Assembly (NCBI GenBank): GCA_003246295.1
Contig: QKAS01000040.1
Span: 19,845-83,844 of the forward strand
Direction: 5' to 3'
Source: Clostridia bacterium
Lineage (GTDB): Bacteria > Bacillota > Clostridia > Lachnospirales > Lachnospiraceae
Length of the DNA stretch: 64,000 nucleotides
The position numbers were made by a program, and so were the translations under genes. The notes under the pieces were generated by a model that saw only the letters and a program-made list of their open reading frames with translations, did no database searches and was not told the origin of the DNA. This document shows positions 36,328 through 45,381 of the stretch, piece by piece. Each line of letters begins with the position of its first letter. Position 1 is the first letter of the stretch.

Positions 36328-37755
36328 ATGAAGGATGTAGTAATCATAGGTGCAGGGGTATCAGGATGTGCCATAGCACGTGAGTTATCAAGATATAAAT
36401 TGGACATCTGTGTTCTGGAGAAAGAAGAAGATGTGTGCTGTGGTACATCAAAAGCGAACAGCGCAATTATACATGCTGGGTTTGATGCAGAATATGGATC
36501 GCTCATGGCAAAGATGAATGTCAGAGGAAACAAATTGATGGATCAGTTGGCACGAGACCTGGATATTCCTTATTTAAAAAATGGAGCCTTTGTGGCATGT
36601 AGTCATGCAGATGATGAATTCAAGTTGGAAGCACTTCTTGAACGGGGCAGAAAAAATGGAGTGGAGGGTATGAGGATTCTTGGAAGAGAAGAGGCAATCC
36701 AGATGGAGCCCAATCTTTCAGAAGAGGTAACAGCAGTGCTGTATGCCCCCACATCCGGTATCATATGTCCTTTTACCCTGACGATTGCACTCGCAGAAAA
36801 TGCAGCAGAAAATGGAGTCGAATTTCAATTTGAAACAAAGGTAAATAATATTGTCAGAACAGACGAAGGATTTTTGATAAAGACAGACCAAGGAGAGATT
36901 ACCAGCAAGTGTATCATTAATGCGGCGGGTGTTTATGCTGATGATATTCATAATATGCTAAGCCAGACTGAAATGAAAATCATTCCAAGGAGAGGTGATT
37001 ATTTCCTTCTGGATAAGGCAGCTGGAAAACATGTCAGTAAAACAATATTTTCTCTTCCGGGGCAATACGGAAAAGGTGTTCTGGTAGCGCCAACCATTCA
37101 TGGGAATCTGATCGTTGGTCCGACGGCGGTTGATATAGAAGACAAAGAAGGTACCAACACGACGGTAGAAGGATTAGAAAATATCAGATTGAAAGCGGGA
37201 CAAAGCGTGAAAAACTTACCGCTAAAACAGGTGATTACTTCTTTTTCGGGATTGCGTGCACACGAAGAACATCATGAATTTATCATAGAAGAGTTAAGCG
37301 ATGTTCCAGGAATGATAGATGTTGCAGGGATAGAGTCACCAGGACTAAGCAGCGCACCTGCCATTGCTGAGCTTGTTAGAGAGCTTGTGAGAGAAATTTT
37401 GACGCTGACAGAAAAAGAAAACTTTATAGCAACAAGAAAAGGAATTCTGCATCCAGAAGAATATAGTCTGGAAGAAAGAAATGAACTGATCAGACAAAAT
37501 CCAGCCTATGGAAATATTGTATGCAGATGTGAAATGATTACAGAGGGAGAAATTCTGGATGCGATTCGCAGACCGGTCGGGGCACGTTCTCTGGATGGAA
37601 TTAAGAGAAGAGCCAGAGCAGGATCTGGCAGGTGTCAGGCAGGGTTCTGCACACCGAAAATGATGGAGATCCTGGCAAGAGAGTATGAACTGTCAATGGA
37701 TCAAGTGACCAAATCAGGAAAAGAATCCAGACTCGTGATAGGGAGGACAAAATGA
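36328..37755 (+). CDS. FAD-dependent glycerol-3-phosphate dehydrogenase-like (GlpA-type) with C-terminal [2Fe-2S] domain
   Basis: A 475-residue DAO-fold flavoprotein. The dinucleotide site is VVIIGAGVSGCAIARELSRY; TSKANSAIIHAGFDAEYGS follows. The C-terminal BFD-like cluster domain shows CRCEMITEGEI and GSGRCQAGFC, four cysteines. Clostridial anaerobic GlpA-like subunits pair with an NAD-linked flavoprotein and a DUF1667 protein, exactly the next two genes. It oxidises glycerol-3-phosphate to dihydroxyacetone phosphate (inferred from context). Start 36328 is chosen over 36313 because AAGGAG lies between them. Confidence 0.85.
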   Translation: MKDVVIIGAGVSGCAIARELSRYKLDICVLEKEEDVCCGTSKANSAIIHAGFDAEYGSLMAKMNVRGNKLMDQLARDLDIPYLKNGAFVACSHADDEFKLEALLERGRKNGVEGMRILGREEAIQMEPNLSEEVTAVLYAPTSGIICPFTLTIALAENAAENGVEFQFETKVNNIVRTDEGFLIKTDQGEITSKCIINAAGVYADDIHNMLSQTEMKIIPRRGDYFLLDKAAGKHVSKTIFSLPGQYGKGVLVAPTIHGNLIVGPTAVDIEDKEGTNTTVEGLENIRLKAGQSVKNLPLKQVITSFSGLRAHEEHHEFIIEELSDVPGMIDVAGIESPGLSSAPAIAELVRELVREILTLTEKENFIATRKGILHPEEYSLEERNELIRQNPAYGNIVCRCEMITEGEILDAIRRPVGARSLDGIKRRARAGSGRCQAGFCTPKMMEILAREYELSMDQVTKSGKESRLVIGRTK

Positions 37756-39035
37756 ATCAATATGATATTGTAATTATTGGAGGAGGACCGGCAGGACTTG
37801 CGGCTGCAGATGCAGCTCGCGAAGCTGGAAATACAAGTATTTTGATCCTTGAGCGTGACAGAGAACTTGGTGGAATTCTAAACCAATGCATCCACAATGG
37901 ATTTGGTCTGCACACATTCAAAGAAGAACTGACTGGACCGGAATATGCTGCCAGATATAGTGAACGAATCATGGAAAAACACATCGAATACAAGTTACAT
38001 ACCATGGTACTGTCTGTCACACCTGATAAAATAATAACAGCCATGAGTGCAGAAGATGGTATTTATCAAATTCAGGCAAAAGCCGTTATTTTAGCTATGG
38101 GATGCAGAGAAAGACCCAGAGGCGCACTAAATATTCCAGGCTTTCGTCCGGCAGGTGTCTATTCTGCGGGAACAGCACAGCGTATTGTGAATTTAGAAGG
38201 ATATCTTCCGGGCAAAGAAGTTGTCATCCTTGGTTCTGGTGATATTGGGCTGATTATGGCGAGAAGAATGACCCTGGAGGGAGCGAATGTAAAACTTGTT
38301 GCTGAATTATTACCTTATTCAGGCGGTCTGAAAAGAAATATTGTCCAATGTCTTGATGATTTTGGAATTCCACTAAAACTAAAGACAACCGTCGTAGAAA
38401 TTGATGGAAAAGAACGTGTAAAAGGCGTTGTGATTGCACAGGTAGGAGATGATGGCAAACCAATCGAAAGCACACGGGAGTATATATCATGTGATACTTT
38501 GCTGTTATCTGTTGGACTGATTCCGGAGAATGAATTGTCTGTTTCCATGGGCGTCGCAATAGAACAGGTTACCAATGGACCCATCGTAAACGAATCCTTT
38601 GAAACGAATATAGAGGGTATTTTTGCATGTGGAAATGTTTTGCATGTACATGATTTGGTTGACTATGTATCTCAGGAAGCATCATGGGCTGGAAGAAATG
38701 CTGCTGCATATATAAAGAAGTTAGAAAACCATGCGATAGAAACAGAATCCGAAACACAGAAAATACAAATCAAACCAGAATCTGGGGTTAGATATACCGT
38801 ACCTAAAATGATCAGACCAGATCGAATTTCCGATCATCTGGTTCTTCGTTTCAGGGTTGGTGATGTTTATAGAGATGCCTGGATCAGAGTCTACTTTGAT
38901 CGTGAATTAATTTTAGAAAAACGTAAAAAAGTAATGGCGCCTGGAGAAATGGAAGAGATTCTTTTAAAAAAAGATAAACTAATTCAAAATCCGGATTTGA
39001 AAGAAATCGTGATCAGGATTGAACAGGATGCATGA
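37752..39035 (+). CDS. FAD/NAD(P)-dependent oxidoreductase of the glycerol operon
   Basis: A 427-residue protein overlapping the previous stop by ATGA. It has two Rossmann sites: IVIIGGGPAGLAAADAAREAG at the N-terminus and VVILGSGDIGLIMARRM near residue 158. ILNQCIHNGFGLH and LAMGCRERPRGAL are typical of the small pyridine-nucleotide oxidoreductases that accompany GlpA-like subunits. FEGIFACGNVLHVHDLVDYV-type ending (here EGIFACGNVLHVHDLVD) binds FAD. It probably moves electrons from the dehydrogenase to NAD or another carrier. Confidence 0.85.
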   Translation: MNQYDIVIIGGGPAGLAAADAAREAGNTSILILERDRELGGILNQCIHNGFGLHTFKEELTGPEYAARYSERIMEKHIEYKLHTMVLSVTPDKIITAMSAEDGIYQIQAKAVILAMGCRERPRGALNIPGFRPAGVYSAGTAQRIVNLEGYLPGKEVVILGSGDIGLIMARRMTLEGANVKLVAELLPYSGGLKRNIVQCLDDFGIPLKLKTTVVEIDGKERVKGVVIAQVGDDGKPIESTREYISCDTLLLSVGLIPENELSVSMGVAIEQVTNGPIVNESFETNIEGIFACGNVLHVHDLVDYVSQEASWAGRNAAAYIKKLENHAIETESETQKIQIKPESGVRYTVPKMIRPDRISDHLVLRFRVGDVYRDAWIRVYFDRELILEKRKKVMAPGEMEEILLKKDKLIQNPDLKEIVIRIEQDA

Positions 39036-39048
39036 AAGGGAGAGGAAT

Positions 39049-39408
39049 ATGACAAATCATGAATTAATCTGTATTGGATGTCCGCTTGGATGCATGTTGA
39101 GCGTAACGACAGATCAGGGCAGCGTCATAAAAATAGCAGGTAATACATGCAAAAAAGGAGAAATCTATGCAAAAAAAGAAATGACAGATCCTAGAAGGAT
39201 TGTCACTTCAACGGTCAGGGTAAACGGAGGCAAAGCCCCCGTTATATCCGTCAAGACAAAAGAAGATATTCCAAAGAATAAAATCATGGAATGTATGCGG
39301 CAAATCAATCAGACAATCGTGCAGGCACCAGTTGAAATAGGAGATATTATCATTGAAAATGTCGCAGGAACTAACATTGCGGTCGTAGCAACAAAAGCGG
39401 TTCATTAA
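39049..39408 (+). CDS. DUF1667 protein, third subunit of the glycerol dehydrogenase set
   Basis: A 119-residue DUF1667 protein. CIGCPLGC and the later single Cys in GNTCKKGE resemble the N-terminal cluster-binding region of molybdopterin-type oxidoreductases, so an iron-sulphur role is likely. Start 39049 has GGGAGAGG upstream; an in-frame extension to 39019 would overlap the previous gene. It is consistently found with the two flavoproteins in Clostridia. Its stop abuts the convergent transporter gene with no gap. Confidence 0.85.
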   Translation: MTNHELICIGCPLGCMLSVTTDQGSVIKIAGNTCKKGEIYAKKEMTDPRRIVTSTVRVNGGKAPVISVKTKEDIPKNKIMECMRQINQTIVQAPVEIGDIIIENVAGTNIAVVATKAVH

Positions 39409-40653
39409 CTATTTTGCTTTTGGTAGCATTGCCACAGATTTACGGAATAATACGATTCCTATGATAAAGATGATGATGAGTACGCTGATTCCTTTGTTGA
39501 CACTTCCGGTCATCTGGCTGATCACACCAATCAGCGTGGTACCAAGGAAGGAAGCACCTTTACCGCAGATATCAAGAATACCAAAGTATTCTCCTGATTT
39601 TTCGGCAGGAATAATCTTGGCAAAATAAGATCTCGACAATGACTGTACACCACCCTGAAACAGACCGACACAAACTGCCAGTATCCAGAAATGAATCTGT
39701 TTGTTCATTAACATTGCAAAAACTGTGATAAAAGAGTAGGCAATAATACAAACTGTAATCAGCTTGGAATTGTTGAATTTGTCTGATAGACGTCCAAAAA
39801 TGATTGCTGCAGGAAATGCCACGATCTGTGTCAGCAATAATGCACCTAGGAGCTGTGTGCTGTCAAATCCAAGTGCTTTGCCATAAGCGGTTGCCATTTC
39901 AATAATGGTATAAACACCATCGATATAGAAGAAAAATGCCAATAAGAACATAAAAATGTGTTTTTCATTTTTAATATTTTTCAGAGATTCAAAAAGTCTT
40001 TTGAAAGTATGATAGATGACTCTGTCCTGAACCGGGACATAGAACTTTTGACGATATTTTTTCAAAAGTGGAAGAGAAGCAAGTATCCACCAGACTGCAA
40101 TCATGGCGAGAGAAATTGCCATAGCAGCTTCCATGGTAAGACCTATCTTTTCAGCGCCAAGCACCAGAACAAGACTTAAAATAAAGGGGATACAACTTCC
40201 GATATATCCCCATGCAAACCCGTGGGAGGAAATCTTATCCATACGGTCTTCTGTTGTGATGTCTGTCAGCATGGAATCATAAAAAATCAGACTTGAATTA
40301 AATCCTATTTTTGCCACGATGAATACAATTAAAAACAATACCCAGGAATGAACCAGACCCAGTGTTGCGCATCCAATGGCTCCTACCAGAATTGAGACGG
40401 CAAACACTGGCTTTTTAAAGTTCTGATAATCAGAAAAGGTTCCAAGTAATGGTCCTGCAAATGCGACAATCAGGGTTGAAATTGACATAGCATATCCCCA
40501 GTATGCCAAAAAATCCACTGATGAAATGGAAGCTGTTTCAGCAAGGTGATTAAAATAAATAGGGATAATGGTTGAAACCATAAGGATAAAAGCAGAATTA
40601 CCAACGTCATACAGAATCCAGGATTTTTCTAATTTTGTAAGTTTGAAGTTCAT
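39409..40653 (-). CDS. MFS transporter, UMF1 family
   Basis: A 414-residue membrane protein with about 12 helices. WILYDVGNSAFILMVSTIIPIYF at the N-terminus is the UMF1-family signature; DYQNFKKPVFAVSI and LFQGGVQSLSRSYFAKIIP are also typical. Substrates of bacterial members are unknown; the family is distantly related to Atg22. It forms a minus-strand operon with the phospholipase-like gene, 9 bp apart. Confidence 0.88.
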   Translation of the reverse strand: MNFKLTKLEKSWILYDVGNSAFILMVSTIIPIYFNHLAETASISSVDFLAYWGYAMSISTLIVAFAGPLLGTFSDYQNFKKPVFAVSILVGAIGCATLGLVHSWVLFLIVFIVAKIGFNSSLIFYDSMLTDITTEDRMDKISSHGFAWGYIGSCIPFILSLVLVLGAEKIGLTMEAAMAISLAMIAVWWILASLPLLKKYRQKFYVPVQDRVIYHTFKRLFESLKNIKNEKHIFMFLLAFFFYIDGVYTIIEMATAYGKALGFDSTQLLGALLLTQIVAFPAAIIFGRLSDKFNNSKLITVCIIAYSFITVFAMLMNKQIHFWILAVCVGLFQGGVQSLSRSYFAKIIPAEKSGEYFGILDICGKGASFLGTTLIGVISQMTGSVNKGISVLIIIFIIGIVLFRKSVAMLPKAK

Positions 40654-40662
40654 TTTAGTCTC

Positions 40663-41463
40663 CTATTCGTGTTCAAAAGTTCGGTGAAATACTTCGCTTA
40701 AAACAGTATCGTGCTGTAAAAAATCCTGATATTCCAGGATACTCTTAATACAGATGGGAATGCTTGCCTGATAAATGGCATATAATTTCTCGCAATGTGG
40801 AATCAAAACCGGATTGGGCTCATAATTGATGATCAATCCATGCATACTATCGTAATTTCCAGATCGTTTTAATATAAAATTGATAAAAAAACGCTTTAAC
40901 TTCTGTGGAGCAACAAGAAAATCAAGAAGTTTTATCATCGACTGCAGAGCCTGTGTAATATGCTCGGCGGTCATCCAGTCTGGATAAAATTTGGAAATTG
41001 AAGCCGCAATTTCCGTGTTAACTTTTAGATGTGATGTTAACTTGGCAGAAACAGGATTCAATCCATCTTTTACTAATAAGAGCCTGTCAAAATCAGCTTC
41101 AATTTCGGAATGTGATAGTCCTGTGATATGTTCAATTTCTCCAACATAAGGATGACAGTAAGTATCCAGAATAAAATGTGAAATAAATCCATACAGGTAG
41201 GAAACAGAAGAAGTACCGTCTGAAAGACTGCTCAATACTTTCTTTTGCGCACTAAGAAAGTCAGAAGCGCTTTGATCATGAAGGAAACTGCCATAACGAT
41301 TGACTTTATTTCTAGAAAGTGCCTTATAATAAAACAGAATATCTGGACCATGAAGACCGATATGATATAAGGAAAGATTTTTTTCTATTTCTTTTTTTAA
41401 TGAATCTGGAAGCTGTGATAATACATCCATTCCAAAGCGATAATGCGTGTATGTGGTCGGCAT
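40663..41463 (-). CDS. Zinc-dependent phospholipase C family protein
   Basis: A 266-residue helical protein starting MPTTYTHYRFGMDVL, with H residues at positions that suit a zinc site (YTHYRFG, YHIGLHGPDILFYY, SFLHD, FISHFILDTYCHPYVG, LSHSEIEADFD). This is the layout of the zinc-dependent phospholipase C fold in anaerobes. There is no signal peptide, unlike secreted toxins, so it is probably an intracellular enzyme of unknown substrate. The ATG at 41463 follows AAAGGAG; the longer frame to 41508 has none. Confidence 0.8.
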   Translation of the reverse strand: MPTTYTHYRFGMDVLSQLPDSLKKEIEKNLSLYHIGLHGPDILFYYKALSRNKVNRYGSFLHDQSASDFLSAQKKVLSSLSDGTSSVSYLYGFISHFILDTYCHPYVGEIEHITGLSHSEIEADFDRLLLVKDGLNPVSAKLTSHLKVNTEIAASISKFYPDWMTAEHITQALQSMIKLLDFLVAPQKLKRFFINFILKRSGNYDSMHGLIINYEPNPVLIPHCEKLYAIYQASIPICIKSILEYQDFLQHDTVLSEVFHRTFEHE

Positions 41464-41609
41464 AAGAACTCCTTTCTGACCAACGTTTATTTTATGCTTA
41501 TTATACAATAAAAGAATAAAATATTATAGCCACTATATCACATTTTCATAGAATAAATGCATTATTTTCTATAAAAGCAATGTAAAGATCCTGTAAAAAA
41601 ACATACTTG

Positions 41610-41623
41610 TTTTGTATACAAAA
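41610..41623 (+). promoter_or_regulatory. Perfect palindrome in the divergent promoter region
   Basis: TTTTGTATACAAAA, a 14-bp perfect palindrome between the minus-strand PLC operon and the TspO-like gene. It has the GTnnAC-type core used by many GntR-like repressors. No regulator gene is adjacent. Confidence 0.4.
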
Positions 41624-41681
41624 GGAATTGGATTTGATAAGATGATATTAAGAAAGACATCAGGATTCGGAGGGGATTGAG

Positions 41682-42521
41682 ATGAAAAGACAGTCTGAAT
41701 ATAAGTATAGATATTTAAGCATAGGAATTATTGTGGCATATGTGTTCATGATCGGAGTCAATGCGGCGGCCAATATACTAAGATTTAATGGATTATCAAC
41801 AGGAGAAGTATCAGATTCTTATCCAAATCTTTTTGCACCGGCAGGCATCACCTTTAGTATTTGGGGTGTGATTTACTTATTATTAGCAGTCTATGTGATT
41901 TATGCAGTCAAAACACTTTGGAATAGAAAAGAACATCGTGGTGACTGTAGAGATGTATATTTTGAAAATGTAACTTTTTATTTTATTCTATCAAGCATAT
42001 CAAATGCTGCATGGATTGTCACATGGCATTACAGACTAATTTTAGCTTCGGTCATCCTGATGCTTGTCATTTTCTGGTCTTTATACAGTGTGAATGCACA
42101 TGCATCCAAAGTTTATGGGAACTGCTGCCTGAAGGAAAAGGAACAGTTGCTGATTCGTTTGCCATTTGGTATTTATTTTGGTTGGATCACAGTTGCATTG
42201 ATTGCTAATATAACTGTATTGTTAGTTAGCTATGGCTTTGATGGCGGAAACAGGGATCATGTTTATATGGATGTGATTGTGGTGGTGGGAACACTGATTT
42301 CAATCATGGTCATCCTAAGGCAATCCCAGCTCTTTTTTGGACTGGCAGTAATATGGGCATATGCAGGCATTTTGATCAAACATACTTCAGCCAGTGGATT
42401 TGCAGGCGGGTATCCAGATATTATACTGATCACCCTGATATCCATCCTTTTGTTAACTGCAACTGAAATTTACTTGATCTGGAAGAATAAATCACCACTA
42501 AAACAAGAAAAAGCATTATAA
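41682..42521 (+). CDS. Polytopic membrane protein, TspO/MBR-like
   Basis: A 279-residue membrane protein with about eight helices. LFAPAGITFSIWGVIYLLLAVYVIY in the N-terminal part resembles TspO/tryptophan-rich sensory proteins, but it is longer than the usual 150-160 residues and belongs to an extended related group. Ligand and role are unknown. It has a good RBS (GGAGGGGATTGAG) and is followed by its own terminator, so it is monocistronic. Confidence 0.7.
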   Translation: MKRQSEYKYRYLSIGIIVAYVFMIGVNAAANILRFNGLSTGEVSDSYPNLFAPAGITFSIWGVIYLLLAVYVIYAVKTLWNRKEHRGDCRDVYFENVTFYFILSSISNAAWIVTWHYRLILASVILMLVIFWSLYSVNAHASKVYGNCCLKEKEQLLIRLPFGIYFGWITVALIANITVLLVSYGFDGGNRDHVYMDVIVVVGTLISIMVILRQSQLFFGLAVIWAYAGILIKHTSASGFAGGYPDIILITLISILLLTATEIYLIWKNKSPLKQEKAL

Positions 42522-42553
42522 AAACAAGAAAAACATTACAGAAATAAAAAAAG

Positions 42554-42597
42554 CATTACATTTGTAAAGTAAAAAATTACAAATGTAATGTTTTTTT
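42554..42597 (+). terminator. Intrinsic terminator
   Basis: CATTACATTTGTA (42554-42566) pairs perfectly with TACAAATGTAATG (42578-42590), followed by seven T. Ends the TspO-like transcript. Confidence 0.95.
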
Positions 42598-42684
42598 AAT
42601 TACAAAGGCAAGGTGTACAATTCTTTTCCATTCAGTATGATAGGCATGTAGTTAAACACACATTTTGTATATGGAGGGAAAGAA

Positions 42685-43743
42685 ATGAAAAAGAAGTTAT
42701 TGAGTGTAATACTCAGCACAGCTATGTTAGCAGCTCTTTTAACAGGATGCAGCAAACCAGCTGAAGAAGCAGCACCAGCGGAAGCAACGCAAGAAGCAGC
42801 TCCAGCTGAAGAAGCAGCTCCAGCAGAAGAAGCTGGCGAAGCAGCAGTTGCAGAAGCAGAAGCAACACTTGGAGAAAGACCAGAAGGCGGATACAAATTT
42901 GGTTATACCTGTATGGATGGAACCAATCCTTTCTTCGTAATTCTTGAACAGACAATCAGAGATGGCGTTGAAGCAAACGGAGACACATTGATTTCAACAG
43001 ATCCTGCAAATGATGTAAGTCTTCAGATCACACAGATCGAAGATATGATCACACAGGGAATCGATGCAATCTTCTTAAATCCTGCAGAAGCAGAAGGTAT
43101 CTTACCAGCACTTGATATGTTAAAAGAAGCTGGTATCCCAATCATCAACTTTGATACAGAAGTTGCAGATCTTACATATTGTGAAGCTTATGTTGGATCA
43201 GATAACTACAATGCAGGACTTGTTTGTGGTGAAGATCTTGTTAAAAAACATCCAGATGGTGGAAAAATCATTGTTTTAGATTCTCCTACAATGAACTCAG
43301 TTGTTGACAGAACAAATGGTTTCCTTGATGCAATCGAAGGAAAAGGATTTGAAGTGGTTGCTCAGCAGGATGCAAAAGGTAACCTTGAAGTTTCCATGGG
43401 AATCTGTGAAGATCTTCTTCAGGCAAATGGCGACGTAGTTGCTATCTTTGGCGGAAATGATCCTACAGCACTTGGTGCTCTTGCAGCAGCAAATGCAGCT
43501 GGTATGACAGATGTTGAAATCTACGGTGTAGATGGATCTCCTGATATCAAAGCTGAACTTGCTACAGGCGAATCTCTGATCGAAGGTACTGGCGCACAGT
43601 CACCAATCAATATCGCAAAGAAATCCGTTGAAGTTATGTATGAATTCCTTGCAGGTAACCCAGTAGAAGACAGATATCCGGTAGAAACATTCCTGATCAC
43701 AGCAGATAATGTAGCTGATTTCGGAACAGACGGCTGGCAGTAA
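42685..43743 (+). CDS. Sugar ABC transporter substrate-binding lipoprotein (ribose/galactose type)
   Basis: A 352-residue secreted lipoprotein: signal peptide with lipobox LLTGC (Cys22), an Ala/Glu/Pro-rich linker of about 45 residues, then a type I periplasmic-binding fold (FGYTCMDGTNPFF, IDAIFLNPAEAEGI, GSDNYNAGLVCGEDL, GGNDPTALGALAA, YGVDGSPD). It captures a monosaccharide, probably ribose, galactose or similar, and delivers it to the ATPase/permease encoded downstream. A palindromic hairpin after the stop allows it to be expressed in excess. Its binding domain is clearly paralogous to the 46496 protein. Confidence 0.93.
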   Translation: MKKKLLSVILSTAMLAALLTGCSKPAEEAAPAEATQEAAPAEEAAPAEEAGEAAVAEAEATLGERPEGGYKFGYTCMDGTNPFFVILEQTIRDGVEANGDTLISTDPANDVSLQITQIEDMITQGIDAIFLNPAEAEGILPALDMLKEAGIPIINFDTEVADLTYCEAYVGSDNYNAGLVCGEDLVKKHPDGGKIIVLDSPTMNSVVDRTNGFLDAIEGKGFEVVAQQDAKGNLEVSMGICEDLLQANGDVVAIFGGNDPTALGALAAANAAGMTDVEIYGVDGSPDIKAELATGESLIEGTGAQSPINIAKKSVEVMYEFLAGNPVEDRYPVETFLITADNVADFGTDGWQ

Positions 43744-43750
43744 GATTTTG

Positions 43751-43782
43751 AGTGCTTACTCCTTAAGGAGTAAGCACTTTTA
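43751..43782 (+). terminator. Perfect hairpin between SBP and ATPase genes
   Basis: A 28-bp perfect palindrome (43751-43778, arms AGTGCTTACTCCTT/AAGGAGTAAGCACT) followed by TTTTA. Partial termination here would give more binding protein than membrane components. Confidence 0.85.
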
Positions 43783-43869
43783 AAAATAATTATGTTTAGA
43801 TTTAGGGCAGGATTTTGAAAAAGGAAATATGCAGGTAGTTAACAAAACACGAAAAAGTAGGGTGATTAT

Positions 43870-45354
43870 GTGAAGGAAGAAAAATTATTAGTCATGAAAA
43901 ACATCCATAAGACCTTTCCTGGGGTTTATGCGCTCAATGCAGTTAATTTGACGCTGGAACGAGGAGAGGTTCATGCTTTGCTCGGAGAAAACGGTGCTGG
44001 AAAATCAACTCTGATCAAGGTGCTGGGTGGAATCTATACAGCAGATCAGGGCGAAATTTATATTGAAGGAAAACAGGTTGAAATTAATGGCGTAAAAGAT
44101 GCACAAAATAGTGGAATCGCCATCATACATCAGGAACTGGTCCTGGTCCCCTATATGACTGTAGCGGAAAACATTTTTCTCGGAAGAGAACCGGGAAAAG
44201 GTAAATTAGTAGATAGAGCTAAAATGAATGCTGATGCGCAGGAATTACTAGACGCATATGATATGAAAATAGATGCAGATACACAGATCAACAAACTTAC
44301 AATTGCACAACAGCAGATGGTTGAAATTGTAAAAGCGATCTCCTGCAATTCAAAGATTCTGGTTATGGATGAGCCTACCTCTTCCATTTCGGACAAAGAA
44401 GTTACGTTCCTCTTTGAGACTATGAGAACACTGACCAAAAAAGGGGTAGGAATCATATATATCTCTCATAAAATGAGTGAGCTGGAAGAAATCTGTGACA
44501 GGGTAACGGTAATGCGTGATGGAACCTACATTGGAACAGAAGTCGTAAAAGAAACAACAAAAGATAAGCTGATTGCAATGATGGTAGGACGTGAGCTTAC
44601 AAAATACTACACAAGAGATTTTGCAAAAGCAGGAGATGTCGTTTTAAAATGTAAAAATATTTCTGACGGAAAGATGGTGCAGGATGCAAGTTTTGAAGTG
44701 AGAAAAGGAGAAATTGTTGGATTCGCAGGTCTTGTTGGTGCAGGCAGAAGCGAATTGATGAAATGTATTTTCGGGCTCACAAAAAACTATACAGGTGAGA
44801 TTTTTCTGAATGGAAATAAAATCTCAGTCAAGACACCGACGGAAGCCATGAAAAAAGGGATTGCGTTAGTACCAGAAGACAGGAAATTAGAAGGCCTTTA
44901 TAAAGCACAGAGTGTGAAATTTAATGCGACAATTGAAGTTCTGGATCAGTTTATGAAAGGTGTTATTGTTAATAGGGGAAAAGAAACAGAAATTACACAG
45001 AATTATATTGATATGATGTCAACCAAAACACCATCTCAGGAACAGTTGATTGCAAAACTATCAGGTGGAAATCAGCAAAAGGTTATGATTGGAAGATGGC
45101 TTGCGACCAATCCCCACGTATTAATTCTGGACGAGCCTACCAGAGGGGTTGATGTCGGCGCAAAATCAGAAATTTATGCCATTATGAATCAGTTGGCCAA
45201 AGAGGGAATGTCAATCATTATGATATCCTCAGAGATGCCTGAGATCATAAACATGAGCGACAGAGTGTATGTAATGTGTGGCGGAAAAGTAACAGGATGC
45301 CTTGACCACACAGAAGTCACACAGGAAGGTATCATGCAGCTGGCAGCAAAATAA
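43870..45354 (+). CDS. Sugar ABC transporter ATP-binding protein (RbsA/MglA type)
   Basis: A 494-residue tandem ATPase. The first cassette has Walker A GENGAGKST (about 38-46), signature LTIAQQQMVEI and Walker B ILVMDEPTSS. The second has a degenerate Walker A (GLVGAGRSE), signature LSGGNQQKV and ILDEPTRGVDVG. This double layout is diagnostic of carbohydrate-uptake transporter 2 ATPases. The start is GTG at 43870. The permease follows. Confidence 0.96.
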   Translation: MKEEKLLVMKNIHKTFPGVYALNAVNLTLERGEVHALLGENGAGKSTLIKVLGGIYTADQGEIYIEGKQVEINGVKDAQNSGIAIIHQELVLVPYMTVAENIFLGREPGKGKLVDRAKMNADAQELLDAYDMKIDADTQINKLTIAQQQMVEIVKAISCNSKILVMDEPTSSISDKEVTFLFETMRTLTKKGVGIIYISHKMSELEEICDRVTVMRDGTYIGTEVVKETTKDKLIAMMVGRELTKYYTRDFAKAGDVVLKCKNISDGKMVQDASFEVRKGEIVGFAGLVGAGRSELMKCIFGLTKNYTGEIFLNGNKISVKTPTEAMKKGIALVPEDRKLEGLYKAQSVKFNATIEVLDQFMKGVIVNRGKETEITQNYIDMMSTKTPSQEQLIAKLSGGNQQKVMIGRWLATNPHVLILDEPTRGVDVGAKSEIYAIMNQLAKEGMSIIMISSEMPEIINMSDRVYVMCGGKVTGCLDHTEVTQEGIMQLAAK

Positions 45355-45381
45355 AGTGGGTATGATTGAGGAGGAAAGAAA

